Shown: piece after piece, positions 7,597-16,133 of the stretch
Numbering within the stretch: the first letter of the stretch is position 1
Layout of the letters: each line of letters opens with the position of its first letter
NCBI GenBank assembly: GCA_015061905.1
Contig: SUVQ01000011.1
Span: 1-55,779, forward strand
Source: Verrucomicrobiota bacterium
Lineage (GTDB): Bacteria > Verrucomicrobiota > Verrucomicrobiia > Opitutales > UBA953
Direction: 5' to 3'
DNA length: 55,779 nt
Notes under the pieces: model-generated
Told to the model about the DNA's origin: nothing
Database searches by the model: none
The model's input: only the letters and a program-made list of their open reading frames with translations
Program-made: the position numbers and the translations under genes

Positions 7597-8985
7597 TTAG
7601 CTGTGTGTTTCGAGTGCGGTTTTCTCGGCGGTTTCGAGGGCGGAGAGAATGGTTTGCCCGACGGAGATGCCGCCGCGGAAATTTCCCGCAAAGCGGAGCG
7701 GGAACGCGGATTCGATTTCGGAAAGTTTTTTAAAAAAATCTTCGTAGCCGAGATTGTATTGCGGAATCGCCTGCGGGTTTTCCACGCGTTCGACAAAAGC
7801 GGGTTCGCCTTTTACACCGAGTAATGTTTCCAGTTCTTCGCGCACGATTTTCAGCTGCTCTTCGGCAGGAAGCCGGGTGATTTCCGGTTGGCGGGAACCG
7901 CCGAGATACGTGGAAAGCGTAACAAAACCTTCCGGCGCGCGTCCCGGGAAAAGAGAAGACGTAAACAGCGTGCCGAGAATTTTCCGATTTTCCTTTTCGG
8001 GAACAAGCATGCCGAAGCCGTCGAGCGGGTGCGCGACGTTTGCCCGCGGAAAACCGAGCGTGAGCATGGTTACGGGCGGCGAGGCGAGCGCGGGAACGCG
8101 CGAAAAATGCGCGCGCAGGGCGGAATCGGAAAACGGAATTTCGTTCCATGTGCGCGGCGGCGTGGCGACGATGATTTCGTCGAAAAACGCATCTTCTTCA
8201 AAAAAAGTGCAAACGGCGGCGCGGGAACGCCAATGCGCCCGCCAGCCGGAGCCTTCGCGTGTAAGATTTGTAATTTCGGAATGGATACGCACTTTACGCG
8301 GATCCAGTTTTTCCCGCAAAAGTTTCGGTAGCGTTTCCATGCCCTGCGGGAACGAAAGCGTGCGCTTTTTCTCGTAGAGCCCGGAAAGTTTTTTGGCTTT
8401 CGCGTTCGGGAACGTGCCGCGAATGAGCGAGCCGTAGCGTTGCTCCAGATTCCAAACTTTCGGGAACGCGAAACGCACGTCGAGCGTTTCCGGATTGCCG
8501 GCAAAAATTCCCGCAACCAGCGGATTCAGCGCGTAATTATACATCTCCTTGCCGATGCGGCGGCGGACGAAATTCGCAACGCTTTCTGCGTTCCCGTCGC
8601 GCTTGGCGGGAATAAACGGCTCGGCGAGCAGGCGTATTTTTCCGAGAAGCGAAAAAAGCGGGGTCGTAACGGCGGCGACGGGCGACATCGGGACAACGCG
8701 CGGTTTCCCGCCGCGCACGATAAAACGCTTTTTCGCGGCGGGGCGAGCTTCGACGGTTTTTTCAAGAATCCCCGTCGCCCGAAGAAAATCAAAAACTTTC
8801 TTTTCCTCGGCGATAAAAGTTTGCGGACCGCCTTCGGCGACAAATCCGTCGCGGGAAAACGTGCGAATCGCTCCGCCGATGCGCGTTGATTTTTCGACGA
8901 GTAAAAAATCGATGCCGCGTAGCTCGAGCGCGTTTGCCGCCGTGAGCCCGGCGATTCCGCCGCCGATGATGAGCACTTTTTTCAT
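7597..8985 (-). CDS. hemY: Protoporphyrinogen/coproporphyrinogen oxidase, HemY type
   Basis: FAD enzyme of late heme synthesis that oxidises protoporphyrinogen IX or coproporphyrinogen III. The protein (462 residues) opens with the dinucleotide-binding motif VLIIGGGIAGLTAANALE and EKSTRIGGAIRT, followed by FVAEGGPQTF. It ends with the FAD-contacting GNFRGGISVGQTILSALE. These fit the HemY family and its usual length of about 460-480. Whether the substrate is the proto- or the coproporphyrinogen form cannot be read from the sequence. No other heme gene is nearby; it sits between uup and lysA in a mixed housekeeping run. Confidence 0.9.
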   Translation of the reverse strand: MKKVLIIGGGIAGLTAANALELRGIDFLLVEKSTRIGGAIRTFSRDGFVAEGGPQTFIAEEKKVFDFLRATGILEKTVEARPAAKKRFIVRGGKPRVVPMSPVAAVTTPLFSLLGKIRLLAEPFIPAKRDGNAESVANFVRRRIGKEMYNYALNPLVAGIFAGNPETLDVRFAFPKVWNLEQRYGSLIRGTFPNAKAKKLSGLYEKKRTLSFPQGMETLPKLLREKLDPRKVRIHSEITNLTREGSGWRAHWRSRAAVCTFFEEDAFFDEIIVATPPRTWNEIPFSDSALRAHFSRVPALASPPVTMLTLGFPRANVAHPLDGFGMLVPEKENRKILGTLFTSSLFPGRAPEGFVTLSTYLGGSRQPEITRLPAEEQLKIVREELETLLGVKGEPAFVERVENPQAIPQYNLGYEDFFKKLSEIESAFPLRFAGNFRGGISVGQTILSALETAEKTALETHS

Positions 8986-9029
8986 TTTAGTTTTTTTTTA
9001 TTTAATACGAGAGAGGCGACATTTTCCCG

Positions 9030-10928
9030 TTAGACTTTGCGGGATTCGAGTTCTTCCCAGCGTTCGAGCGCGAAAAGCAATTCTTCGTCAATTTCGGCGA
9101 GGCGCGCGTTGGTGGCTTGGACGGCGGCGGGATCGCGGTAAAAATCCGGGTCGTTCAATTTTTCCGCGAGCGTTTTTTGCTCGTTTTCCAAATCTTCGAT
9201 TTTCTGCGGAAGTGCTTCGAGTTCCCGCGTTTCCTTGTAGGAAAGCTTTTTCTTCGACGGCGGGTTTTTCGGTGCTTGCGCCGGCTCTGCGGGAACGTCC
9301 GCCTTCGGCTTTTCCGGCTTCGCGGGAACGCTCTTCGCCGCGATTTCGGCGAGATGTTCCCGCCGCCACGCGTCGTAATCGCCGACAAATTCGCGCAAAT
9401 TTCCGCCGCCTTCAAAGACGATGTAGCTCGTCGTTACGTTGTCCAAAAACTGGCGGTCGTGCGTAACGAGCAACACGGTGCCGTCGAAATTGCCGAGCAG
9501 CTCTTCGAGCAAATCGAGCGTTTCCAAATCGAGGTCGTTTGTCGGTTCGTCGAGCACGAGCACGTTTGCCGTTTTGAGAAAAATTTTCGCGAGCAAAAGC
9601 CGGTTGCGCTCGCCGCCGCTGAGCATCGAAACCGTCGAGCGCGCGCGATCCGGCGTGAAAAGAAAATCGCCGAGATAGCTGATGACGTGGCGCGTTTGCC
9701 TGCCGACGACGACCGTGTCTGCGCCTTCTCCGGCGAGGTTTTCGATGAGCGTTTTATCCTCCTTGAGTTGCGAGCGCAGCTGGTCGAAATACGCGATTTG
9801 CAAATTCGTGCCGTGCGTAACCGTTCCCGCGTCGGGCGCAAGTTGCCCGAGCAGGATTTTCAGCAAAGTCGTTTTCCCGATGCCGTTCGGACCGATAATG
9901 CCGACGCGGTCGCCGCGCATAATCGTTGTCGAAAAATTCCGGATCGCGGGAACGCCGTTCCAAGTATGCGAGATGTTTTCGGCGACGAGCACTTTCGCCC
10001 CGGATTTTTCGCCCTCGGAAATTGTTGCGCGAACGTTCCCGACGGAGGTACGGCGTGCGGCACGGATTTCGCGCAGTTTTTTCAGCTCGCGCACGCGCCC
10101 TTCGTTGCGGCAACGGCGCGCCTTCACGCCTTGGCGCAGCCACGCCTCTTCGCGCGCGAGTAATTTGTCAAACTCCGCATTGTTGGCGGCGATGCTTGCG
10201 TTGAGCTCTTCGCGTCGCGTCAGGTAAGTATCGTAATCGCAATCCCAGGACGTAACGATGCCGCCTTCGAGATCGAGAATGCGTGTGGAGATTTTTTTGA
10301 GAAAACGGCGGTCGTGCGTGACGAAGAGAATTGCGCCCTGCCACGCGAGGAGAAATTCTTCGAGCCATTCGATGGCGTCGATGTCGAGATGGTTTGTCGG
10401 TTCGTCCAACACCAGAATATCGGGCTTGGAAACGAGTTCGCGCGCGAGTAAAACGCGGCGTTTCATGCCGGCGGAAAGCGAGGAAAACGGCAACTCGGGA
10501 ACGGCACCGATTTTGGAAATCATCGCGTCGACTTCGCTCGAAAGGCTCCACGCGGAATGGTTTTCGAGCCAATGAAAAATCGCGTCGAGCTCGGCTTCGG
10601 AATATTTCTCCGTGTCGTGCGTTTCGTAGGCGCGGATTTTTTCACCCGCGTCGCCGAGCCCGCTCAAAACGACATCGCGCACCGTTCCCGCGATTTTTTC
10701 CGGAACTTCCTGTGCGAGAAAAGCGGCGTGAGAGCCGCGCGCAACGGCGACTTCGCCGGCGTCCGGTTCGAGCGTTCCCGCGATAATTTTCAGCAGAGAA
10801 CTTTTGCCTGCGCCGTTGCGCCCGATGAGGCAGACGCGTTCGCCCGCTTCGACTTGGAAAGTTACGTCGTCAAACAGCGACGGACCGCCGAATTTTAAGG
10901 AAAGATTTCTGACAGCAAGCAAAGCCAT
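9030..10928 (-). CDS. uup: ABC-F family ATPase, Uup type
   Basis: Soluble tandem ABC ATPase of the ABC-F class, acting on ribosomes or on branched DNA intermediates rather than in transport; no membrane segment is present. Domain 1 has GRNGAGKSS, LSAGMKRRVLLAR and LVLDEPTNHLD. Domain 2 has GPNGIGKTT, LSGGERNRLLLAK and LVLDEPTNDLD. The C-terminal 80 or so residues are a charged coiled coil after a Pro/Lys-rich linker, as in Uup. The protein has 632 residues, matching E. coli Uup (about 635). It follows trmB by 55 bp on the same strand; that gap holds AT-rich TTTAAGC-type units related to the polA-flanking elements. Confidence 0.9.
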   Translation of the reverse strand: MALLAVRNLSLKFGGPSLFDDVTFQVEAGERVCLIGRNGAGKSSLLKIIAGTLEPDAGEVAVARGSHAAFLAQEVPEKIAGTVRDVVLSGLGDAGEKIRAYETHDTEKYSEAELDAIFHWLENHSAWSLSSEVDAMISKIGAVPELPFSSLSAGMKRRVLLARELVSKPDILVLDEPTNHLDIDAIEWLEEFLLAWQGAILFVTHDRRFLKKISTRILDLEGGIVTSWDCDYDTYLTRREELNASIAANNAEFDKLLAREEAWLRQGVKARRCRNEGRVRELKKLREIRAARRTSVGNVRATISEGEKSGAKVLVAENISHTWNGVPAIRNFSTTIMRGDRVGIIGPNGIGKTTLLKILLGQLAPDAGTVTHGTNLQIAYFDQLRSQLKEDKTLIENLAGEGADTVVVGRQTRHVISYLGDFLFTPDRARSTVSMLSGGERNRLLLAKIFLKTANVLVLDEPTNDLDLETLDLLEELLGNFDGTVLLVTHDRQFLDNVTTSYIVFEGGGNLREFVGDYDAWRREHLAEIAAKSVPAKPEKPKADVPAEPAQAPKNPPSKKKLSYKETRELEALPQKIEDLENEQKTLAEKLNDPDFYRDPAAVQATNARLAEIDEELLFALERWEELESRKV

Positions 10929-10983
10929 TTTTTGAAAGATGAAAGTTTAAGGCTTAAAGCTTAAAGGAGCATTGCGAGATTTT

Positions 10984-11592
10984 TCAGCTTTTCAGCTCCG
11001 CGATGAGAGATTGGTAGGCGTCGGGAAGAATGCTTTGGAAATATGTTTCGCGCTCGAAAGGCCAGGGCGCGTCGGGCAGGAGTGTCCATTGCGGGTGCGC
11101 GTCGACGAGCTCGCGGCTCCAGTCGAAATATTCCGCGTGGTCGGTGCGGAAGTGCAGGCGCGTTCCCGCGCAGGCGCGGGCGGCGAGGCGATTGAGCATT
11201 TCGGTTTGGATAAGCCGGTTTTTGTGGTGGCGTTTTTTCGGCCACGGATCCGGGAAAAGGAAAAAGATTTTCGCGAGGCGGCAGGTTTCGGGCAGGGCGA
11301 GAAGCAGTTCTGTGGCTTCCGCTTTGAAAAATGCGAGATTTTCCGCTCCGGAAAGCTCGCGCTTGCGGTTGGCGCGCTCAATGCGCTTGGAAATCAAATC
11401 GAGCCCGAGGCAAAATTCCTGCGGGAACGATTGCGCGTAGGCGGCGAGAAAATGTCCGTGTCCGCAACCGATTTCGAGAGTGAGTCCGCGCGTTCCCGCG
11501 ACAATGTCTGCGGGAAGGATTTCCAAAAGCTTCGTGCGAAGTTCGGCAATGCGCTCTTCGCGTTGTTTCATGGCAAGTTCGTAATCGGACAT
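10984..11592 (-). CDS. trmB: tRNA (guanine-N7-)-methyltransferase
   Basis: Makes m7G46 in the variable loop of tRNA with S-adenosylmethionine. The protein has 202 residues, with the SAM-binding LEIGCGHGHFLAAYA (about 38-52), GLDLISKRI and the hallmark FFLFPDPWPKKRHHKNRL (about 110-127). The conserved TD of FRTDHAEYF and the C-terminal FERETYFQ agree with TrmB. It is the first gene of the minus-strand run leading to uup, hemY and lysA. The upstream 170 bp holds a GGCTCAAAGCC hairpin and the 3' region of the lyase gene. Confidence 0.95.
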   Translation of the reverse strand: MSDYELAMKQREERIAELRTKLLEILPADIVAGTRGLTLEIGCGHGHFLAAYAQSFPQEFCLGLDLISKRIERANRKRELSGAENLAFFKAEATELLLALPETCRLAKIFFLFPDPWPKKRHHKNRLIQTEMLNRLAARACAGTRLHFRTDHAEYFDWSRELVDAHPQWTLLPDAPWPFERETYFQSILPDAYQSLIAELKS

Positions 11593-11671
11593 AATAAAAT
11601 TCCGTTATTAAACAGGCTTTGAGCCTAAATTACAAAGTTGAAAAACTTGTGCGCCGCGCCTGTATAAAAGT

Positions 11672-11705
11672 TAAAGGGAACCTCCGTTTAAAGAGATTCC
11701 CTTTA
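11672..11705 (-). terminator. Possible terminator of the tryptophanase-family gene
   Basis: A 9-bp inverted repeat, TAAAGGGAA (11672-11680) and TTCCCTTTA (11697-11705), is followed on the minus strand by a weak T-rich tail. It lies 64 bp after the stop of the lyase gene. GC content and T run are modest. Confidence 0.4.
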
Positions 11706-11768
11706 GAATTTTCCGGGCGAAGCCGGCGAAACTTTTCAGTTTTTTTTGCGCTCTTCGGCTTCAATCGC

Positions 11769-13217
11769 TTACAGGCTGTCGCCGAAATCCTTGCGGAATT
11801 TTTCGACGAGTTTTTCCTGCCAGTTGCTTGTCGGGGCGAGGCGACCGAAGAAGAAGCGCAAAACTTTGGGTTCTTCCACGAATTTGAGCCCGCCGATGAG
11901 TTCGCGGTTTTGGTAAAGCCACGCGATGCGGTCAATCGCGTATTCCACCTGCGAGAGCGTGTAAACGCGGCGCGGCATCGCCATGCGGAGGAGTTCGAGC
12001 TCGGCAAAGCGTTCGGAACCGTCTTCGTTGCGTTGTTCGGAAAGCGTGCCGCGTTCCATGCCGCGCACGCCGCTGATGATGTAGACGGCTGCCGCGAGCG
12101 CTCCCGCCGGGTATTCCGCCTGCGGAATGTGTTTGCAAAATTCCGTTGCGTTGATGTGGCAACCGAGCCCGCCTGCCGGAAGAATCACGGGAACGCCGCG
12201 CTTGTGGAGTTCCTGCGCCATGTATTCGATGAATTTCGGACCCTGCGAAATGATGTCTTCGTCCATCGATTCGTCCAAGCCGACGACGATGGCTTCCATT
12301 TCGCGGACGGACATCCCGCCGTAAGTGAGGAAGCCTTCGTAGAGCGGAATAAATTCCTTCATGCGCATTTCGTCTTCCTTCGTGCGAATGGCGATCCCGC
12401 CGCCGCGTGCGAAGCCGAGTTTGCGTGCCGAGAAGTAAATAATGTCCATGAGCGAGGCGATTTCCGCCGTGATTTCGCGGATGCTCATATTTTTGCAGGC
12501 TTCTTCGCGTTCTTTGATGAAATACAAATTGTCCTGCAAAAGCGACGCGTCGAGCATGACCTTGATACCGTGCTTTTTGCAAAGCGCGGCAACTTCGCGC
12601 ATGTTTTGGAGCGAGAGCGGTTGTCCGCCGACGAGGTTCGTTCCCGCTTCGATGCGGACAAACGGAATACGCGCCGGCGTTACTTTTTCGATGAGAGCTT
12701 CGAGACGCGGAATATCAAAATTGCCTTTGAACGGGCAATCGTTAATCGGTTCCAAGCCTTCGGGAACGATGAGTTCTTCGACGCTTCCGCCGAGGCGCGT
12801 GATGTGCGCTTTCGTCGTCGTGAAGTGGAAGTTCATCGGCACAACATCGCCCGGCTTAACAAATGCGGTGGCAAGAATGTTTTCCGCCGCGCGCCCCTGG
12901 TGAACGGGAAGGAAATATTCCATGCCGAAAATTTCGGAAACTTTCGCCGTCATGCGGTTGTAGGTTTCGGAGCCGGCGTAGGCGTCGTCGGCGCGGAGCA
13001 TGGAGGCTTGCTGGAGGTCGCTCATCGCGTTCACGCCGGAGTCGGTGAGCATGTCCATAAAGACATCGCGATTTTGCAAAAGGAAGGTATTGTTGCCGGC
13101 TTCATTCATGCGCGCGACGCGTTCTTCCACGGGCGGCAGGCTCAGTTTCTGAACGATGCGCACTTTGTGCATTTCGAGCGGGATTTCCTTACCGCTGAAA
13201 AATTTTACATTAGCCAT
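11769..13217 (-). CDS. tnaA: Tryptophanase / beta-eliminating lyase family
   Basis: PLP enzyme that cleaves an aromatic amino acid to indole (or phenol), pyruvate and ammonia. It aligns along its length with TnaA: LLTDSG-type MLTDSGVNAMSD, DEAYAGS-like DDAYAGS, HQGRAAENI, FKGNFDI, GGQPLSL, and a C-terminal LKFVEEPKVLRFF. The PLP lysine lies in SARKLG where E. coli has SAKKDA. This atypical active-site stretch (SARKLGFARGGG) makes tryptophanase versus tyrosine phenol-lyase uncertain. The start at 13217 (MANVKFF) is chosen because an upstream ATG at 13259 overlaps the predicted -10 box. No tnaB permease or TnaC-like leader peptide is seen. Confidence 0.85.
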   Translation of the reverse strand: MANVKFFSGKEIPLEMHKVRIVQKLSLPPVEERVARMNEAGNNTFLLQNRDVFMDMLTDSGVNAMSDLQQASMLRADDAYAGSETYNRMTAKVSEIFGMEYFLPVHQGRAAENILATAFVKPGDVVPMNFHFTTTKAHITRLGGSVEELIVPEGLEPINDCPFKGNFDIPRLEALIEKVTPARIPFVRIEAGTNLVGGQPLSLQNMREVAALCKKHGIKVMLDASLLQDNLYFIKEREEACKNMSIREITAEIASLMDIIYFSARKLGFARGGGIAIRTKEDEMRMKEFIPLYEGFLTYGGMSVREMEAIVVGLDESMDEDIISQGPKFIEYMAQELHKRGVPVILPAGGLGCHINATEFCKHIPQAEYPAGALAAAVYIISGVRGMERGTLSEQRNEDGSERFAELELLRMAMPRRVYTLSQVEYAIDRIAWLYQNRELIGGLKFVEEPKVLRFFFGRLAPTSNWQEKLVEKFRKDFGDSL

Positions 13218-13257
13218 GATGTTATGCTTAGATGTTTGAGAATAAAATAAAAGCACC

Positions 13258-13296
13258 ATTCTTGCTCAAAAATGCAAAGACTGCAAATTGAAATTT
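13258..13296 (-). promoter_or_regulatory. Promoter of the tryptophanase-family gene, AAATTTCAATTTG type
   Basis: On the minus strand: AAATTTCAATTTGCAG with TTGCAG (13281-13286) as -35, a 17-bp spacer, and AAGAAT (13258-13263) as a moderate -10. About 40 nt separate it from the chosen ATG at 13217. Confidence 0.55.
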
Positions 13297-13441
13297 AGCG
13301 AAAGCGTGAGCACCAAAATCGGGGAGTTCGCAGTCTGTTCAGCGGCGTTCCCGCCCGTTCCCGAAATTAATCTTAAACTCAATTTTATTCTTGTTCTCAC
13401 GGGGCTTCGAGGCTACAAATAGCGGCGTTTTACTACCCCTT

Positions 13442-14383
13442 ATGAAGCGTTCCCGTATCCTCTTTATCGGCGTTCTCGCCGCTGTTTCCCTGTTCCCCTT
13501 TCACGCCTTCTCCGCCGAGGTTTGGGCTCCCGGCGTCAGTTTGCGCGGAGGCTGGTATGATTTTAATAAATACAGCAAAGGCGGAACTCCAAGTAGTAAC
13601 GATTCTCGAATGACGGATGACGGAAATATGTGTTGGGCGGCTTCGGCAGCCAATGTTATTGCGTGGTGGCAGGAGCAAAATAAAGTTACAAGTGAATATA
13701 CGGAGATGGGACGAACGATTCCTCAGGGGAAAGACGTGTATCAGACATTTGTAGGCGTTTTCGAAAATGTCGGAGGAAATCCGGCTCCCGCTTTTCAATG
13801 GTGGGTTGACGGTTCCGCAGTGCCCGGAACCCGGACCGTTTTCGGAGATGAGGGAGGACCTGCATGGACCGGAATTGACGGTAAAACGTATTATCCGGAT
13901 TTCTATTATTCCGGAGGACTTCTAACCAACTCAAACTATACATCGACACCGTTCTACAGCATCAGCGACAATCCTGTTACCATTGCAAATTCCAGCTCAA
14001 GTAACTTAACCGTGCAAAACAAGGCGATAGTAGATGCTTTAAGTTCCGGTTATGCATTGTCTTTGGAGGTAAGCACTAATGACGGAAGCCTTCCGGGACA
14101 CGCTATTACTCTTTGGGGCGTGGAGTATACGGAAGCGGCGAACGGAGATATTACACTTACCAAAGCCTATATTACGGATTCAGACGATTATTATTCGGGT
14201 ATCGTTAGTGCCGGAGTGGACGGGAAAGGCTATCTCTACGGTATGAAGATTGCCAACTTGGCATACAAAATCACCAGAGCGGACGGTTTGCGGACGATTG
14301 CGATTCCGGAGCCGTCGGCGTTCGGCTTGCTTGCCGGGCTGGGCGCGTTTGCTTTGGTGGTTTCGCGTCGCCGTCGCCGCTAA
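13442..14383 (+). CDS. Secreted IdeS-like cysteine protease (peptidase C66 type) with PEP-CTERM tail
   Basis: The protein has 313 residues. Residues 1-25 are a signal peptide (basic KRSR, hydrophobic core, AFSA). The mature part resembles the streptococcal IgG-cleaving protease IdeS/Mac: GWYDFNKY, then NMCWAASAANVIAWW with candidate nucleophile C64, then GHAITLWGVEY with H220, then ITDSDDYY with D246. Order and flanks (CxAATA, WW, HxINLWG, TDSD in IdeS) match the Cys-His-Asp triad. Residues about 288-313 are a PEP-CTERM signal (IPEPSAFGLLAGLG, helix, RRRRR). An in-frame TTG at 13391 is less likely than the ATG before the signal peptide. It contains no GGGAACG motif after its first 15 bases. 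Substrate is unknown; immunoglobulin cleavage should not be assumed. Confidence 0.8.
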   Translation: MKRSRILFIGVLAAVSLFPFHAFSAEVWAPGVSLRGGWYDFNKYSKGGTPSSNDSRMTDDGNMCWAASAANVIAWWQEQNKVTSEYTEMGRTIPQGKDVYQTFVGVFENVGGNPAPAFQWWVDGSAVPGTRTVFGDEGGPAWTGIDGKTYYPDFYYSGGLLTNSNYTSTPFYSISDNPVTIANSSSSNLTVQNKAIVDALSSGYALSLEVSTNDGSLPGHAITLWGVEYTEAANGDITLTKAYITDSDDYYSGIVSAGVDGKGYLYGMKIANLAYKITRADGLRTIAIPEPSAFGLLAGLGAFALVVSRRRRR

Positions 14384-14387
14384 AAAA

Positions 14388-14451
14388 ATCGCGCAAAGCC
14401 GAGAAGTCGCAAAGTTTATTTTTTCTTAGCGTCTTCGCGGCTTTGCGCGAT
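14388..14451. terminator. Long inverted repeat between convergent protease gene and fhs
   Basis: ATCGCGCAAAGCCG (14388-14401) pairs perfectly with CGGCTTTGCGCGAT (14438-14451), with a 36-nt loop. An A run precedes it and TTTATTTT follows, so it may terminate both genes. The CGCAAAGCCG phrase belongs to the dispersed spacer repeats also seen at 0.4, 36.8 and 55.1 kb. Confidence 0.6.
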
Positions 14452-14471
14452 GCTTTATTTTCCTCTTCAGA

Positions 14472-16103
14472 CTAAACGCCGAGCATGCCGGTGATGTTCC
14501 CGTCGGCATCGAGGTCGATGGATTCGGCGCAGGGCACTTTCGGGAGCGCGGGCATGCGCATGATATCACCCGTGAGAGCGACGAGGAAGCCCGCGCCGGC
14601 GGCGATTTCAAAGTCGCGCACGGAAATTGTGAAGTTGCGCGGGCGACCGAGTTTGGCGGGATCGTCCGAAATCGAATTTTGAGTTTTTGCCATGCAAATC
14701 ATGAGTTGAGATGCGCCGGCGTGTTCAAGAAGTTCGAGTTTCTTTTTTGCTTTGGCGGCGATTGTTACACCGTCTGCTCCGTAAATTTCGCGTGCGATGG
14801 CGTTGAGTTTTTCTTCGACGGGAACGTCGAGCGGGTAAATCGGCACGAATTCCGGCGAGGGAATTTCGCAGGCTTCGGCGACGATTTGGGCGAGCTCGGT
14901 TGCGCCGTCTCCGCCTTCGCCGAAAACGTTTGCCACGGCGCAGGCGACGCCTTGCCCGGCGCAAAAATTTTTCACGGCGGCGAATTCTTCTTCCGTATCC
15001 GTCGGGAAACGGTTGATGGCGACAACGATCGGACGCTTAAATTTTTTCGCGGAATCGATGTGTGCGGCGAGGTTTTCAAGCCCGAGTTCGACGGCGGGAA
15101 CGTCCGCCTCGGTAAGTTCTTTCAAACCGCGACCGCCGTGCATTTTAAGCGCGCGAATGGTGGCGACGATGACGACGGCGTCCGGCGCGAAACCTGCGGT
15201 GCGGCATTTGATGTCGAAGAATTTTTCTCCGCCCAAATCGAAAGCGAAGCCGGCTTCCGTGATGGCGTAATCGGCGTAGCTCATCGCCATTTTTGTTGCG
15301 ATGACGGAATTGCAGCCTTGGGCGATGTTGGCGAAAGGTCCGCCGTGGATAAACGCGGGAACGCCTTCTACGCTTTGCACGAGATTCGGTTTCAGCGCTT
15401 CTTTCAAAATTGCCATGAGCGAGCCGGTAACGCCGATTTCTTCTGCAAAGACGGGTTTGTTTTCCGCGTCGAAGCCGACGACCATTTTGTTCAGGCGCGC
15501 GCGAAGATCTTCGTAGCTTTGCGCGAGGCAAAGAATTGCCATGATTTCGGAGGCGACGGTGATGTCGAATCCCGTTTCGCGCGGCACGCCGTTCCCGCCG
15601 CAACCGACGATGACGCTACGCAGAGCGCGGTCGTTCATGTCGAGCACGCGTTTCCATGTTATGCGGCGCGAATCGAGGCGGGTGTTGCGGAAGTAGAGGC
15701 GGTTGTCAATTGCGTCCGCGAGCAGATTGTGTGCGGAAGTGATGGCGTGAAAATCGCCCGTGAATTGCAAATTGATTTCCGTGGCGGGCTGAACGGTGCT
15801 TTTCCCGCCGCCGGTTGCGCCGCCTTTGCGCCCGAAAACGGGTCCCATGGACGGCTGGCGGAGTGCGAGCGCGGCACTTTTTCCGATTTTCTTAAAACCT
15901 TGAGCAAGCCCGATGGAAGTCGTTGTTTTGCCTTCGCCGGCAGGCGTCGGCGTGATGGCGGAAACGAGAATGAGCTTTCCGCGTTTCGGCGGATTTTTCA
16001 GCGCGGTGAGCGAGATTTTCGCTTTGTCGCGACCGTAAGGTTCGACGAATTGTTCGTCGATACCGAGTTTTTCTGCAAGGCTGAAGATAGGGATTTCTTT
16101 CAT
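14472..16103 (-). CDS. fhs: Formate-tetrahydrofolate ligase
   Basis: ATP-dependent synthesis of 10-formyl-tetrahydrofolate from formate, feeding one-carbon metabolism and, in some anaerobes, the Wood-Ljungdahl methyl branch. The protein has 543 residues, near the usual 550-560. It carries the P-loop TPTPAGEGKTTTSIGLAQG (about 50-68), the family signature RQPSMGPVFGRKGGATGGG, and HAITSAHNLLADAIDN. The C-terminal half has FEGGDGATELA-like FGEGGDGATELAQI. It lies 30 bp downstream of yhbY on the same strand. The spacer between them carries the AATTAGAAATTAGGAATTAG repeat phrase. FolD and other folate genes are not adjacent. Confidence 0.95.
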   Translation of the reverse strand: MKEIPIFSLAEKLGIDEQFVEPYGRDKAKISLTALKNPPKRGKLILVSAITPTPAGEGKTTTSIGLAQGFKKIGKSAALALRQPSMGPVFGRKGGATGGGKSTVQPATEINLQFTGDFHAITSAHNLLADAIDNRLYFRNTRLDSRRITWKRVLDMNDRALRSVIVGCGGNGVPRETGFDITVASEIMAILCLAQSYEDLRARLNKMVVGFDAENKPVFAEEIGVTGSLMAILKEALKPNLVQSVEGVPAFIHGGPFANIAQGCNSVIATKMAMSYADYAITEAGFAFDLGGEKFFDIKCRTAGFAPDAVVIVATIRALKMHGGRGLKELTEADVPAVELGLENLAAHIDSAKKFKRPIVVAINRFPTDTEEEFAAVKNFCAGQGVACAVANVFGEGGDGATELAQIVAEACEIPSPEFVPIYPLDVPVEEKLNAIAREIYGADGVTIAAKAKKKLELLEHAGASQLMICMAKTQNSISDDPAKLGRPRNFTISVRDFEIAAGAGFLVALTGDIMRMPALPKVPCAESIDLDADGNITGMLGV

Positions 16104-16133
16104 AACGGTGAATGAAGAATTAGAAATTAGGAA

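Noticed and set aside
6543-7733. A 396-codon plus-strand frame opposite lysA and hemY
   Set aside because: It spans two real minus-strand genes and has no recognisable domain. The same holds for long antisense frames at 4164-4952 and 9117-10163.
11619-13250. A 543-codon open frame on the plus strand opposite the tryptophanase-family gene
   Set aside because: It is a shadow of the real minus-strand gene: its translation has no family features and is rich in Arg/Phe/His from antisense codons.
13218-13300. TnaC-type leader peptide ahead of the tryptophanase-family gene
   Set aside because: No short frame with a critical Trp codon; the upstream ATG at 13259 overlaps the predicted -10 box.
14679-16115. 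A 478-codon open frame antisense to fhs
   Set aside because: The minus strand encodes an unmistakable formate-tetrahydrofolate ligase; the antisense frame is low-complexity and lacks motifs.
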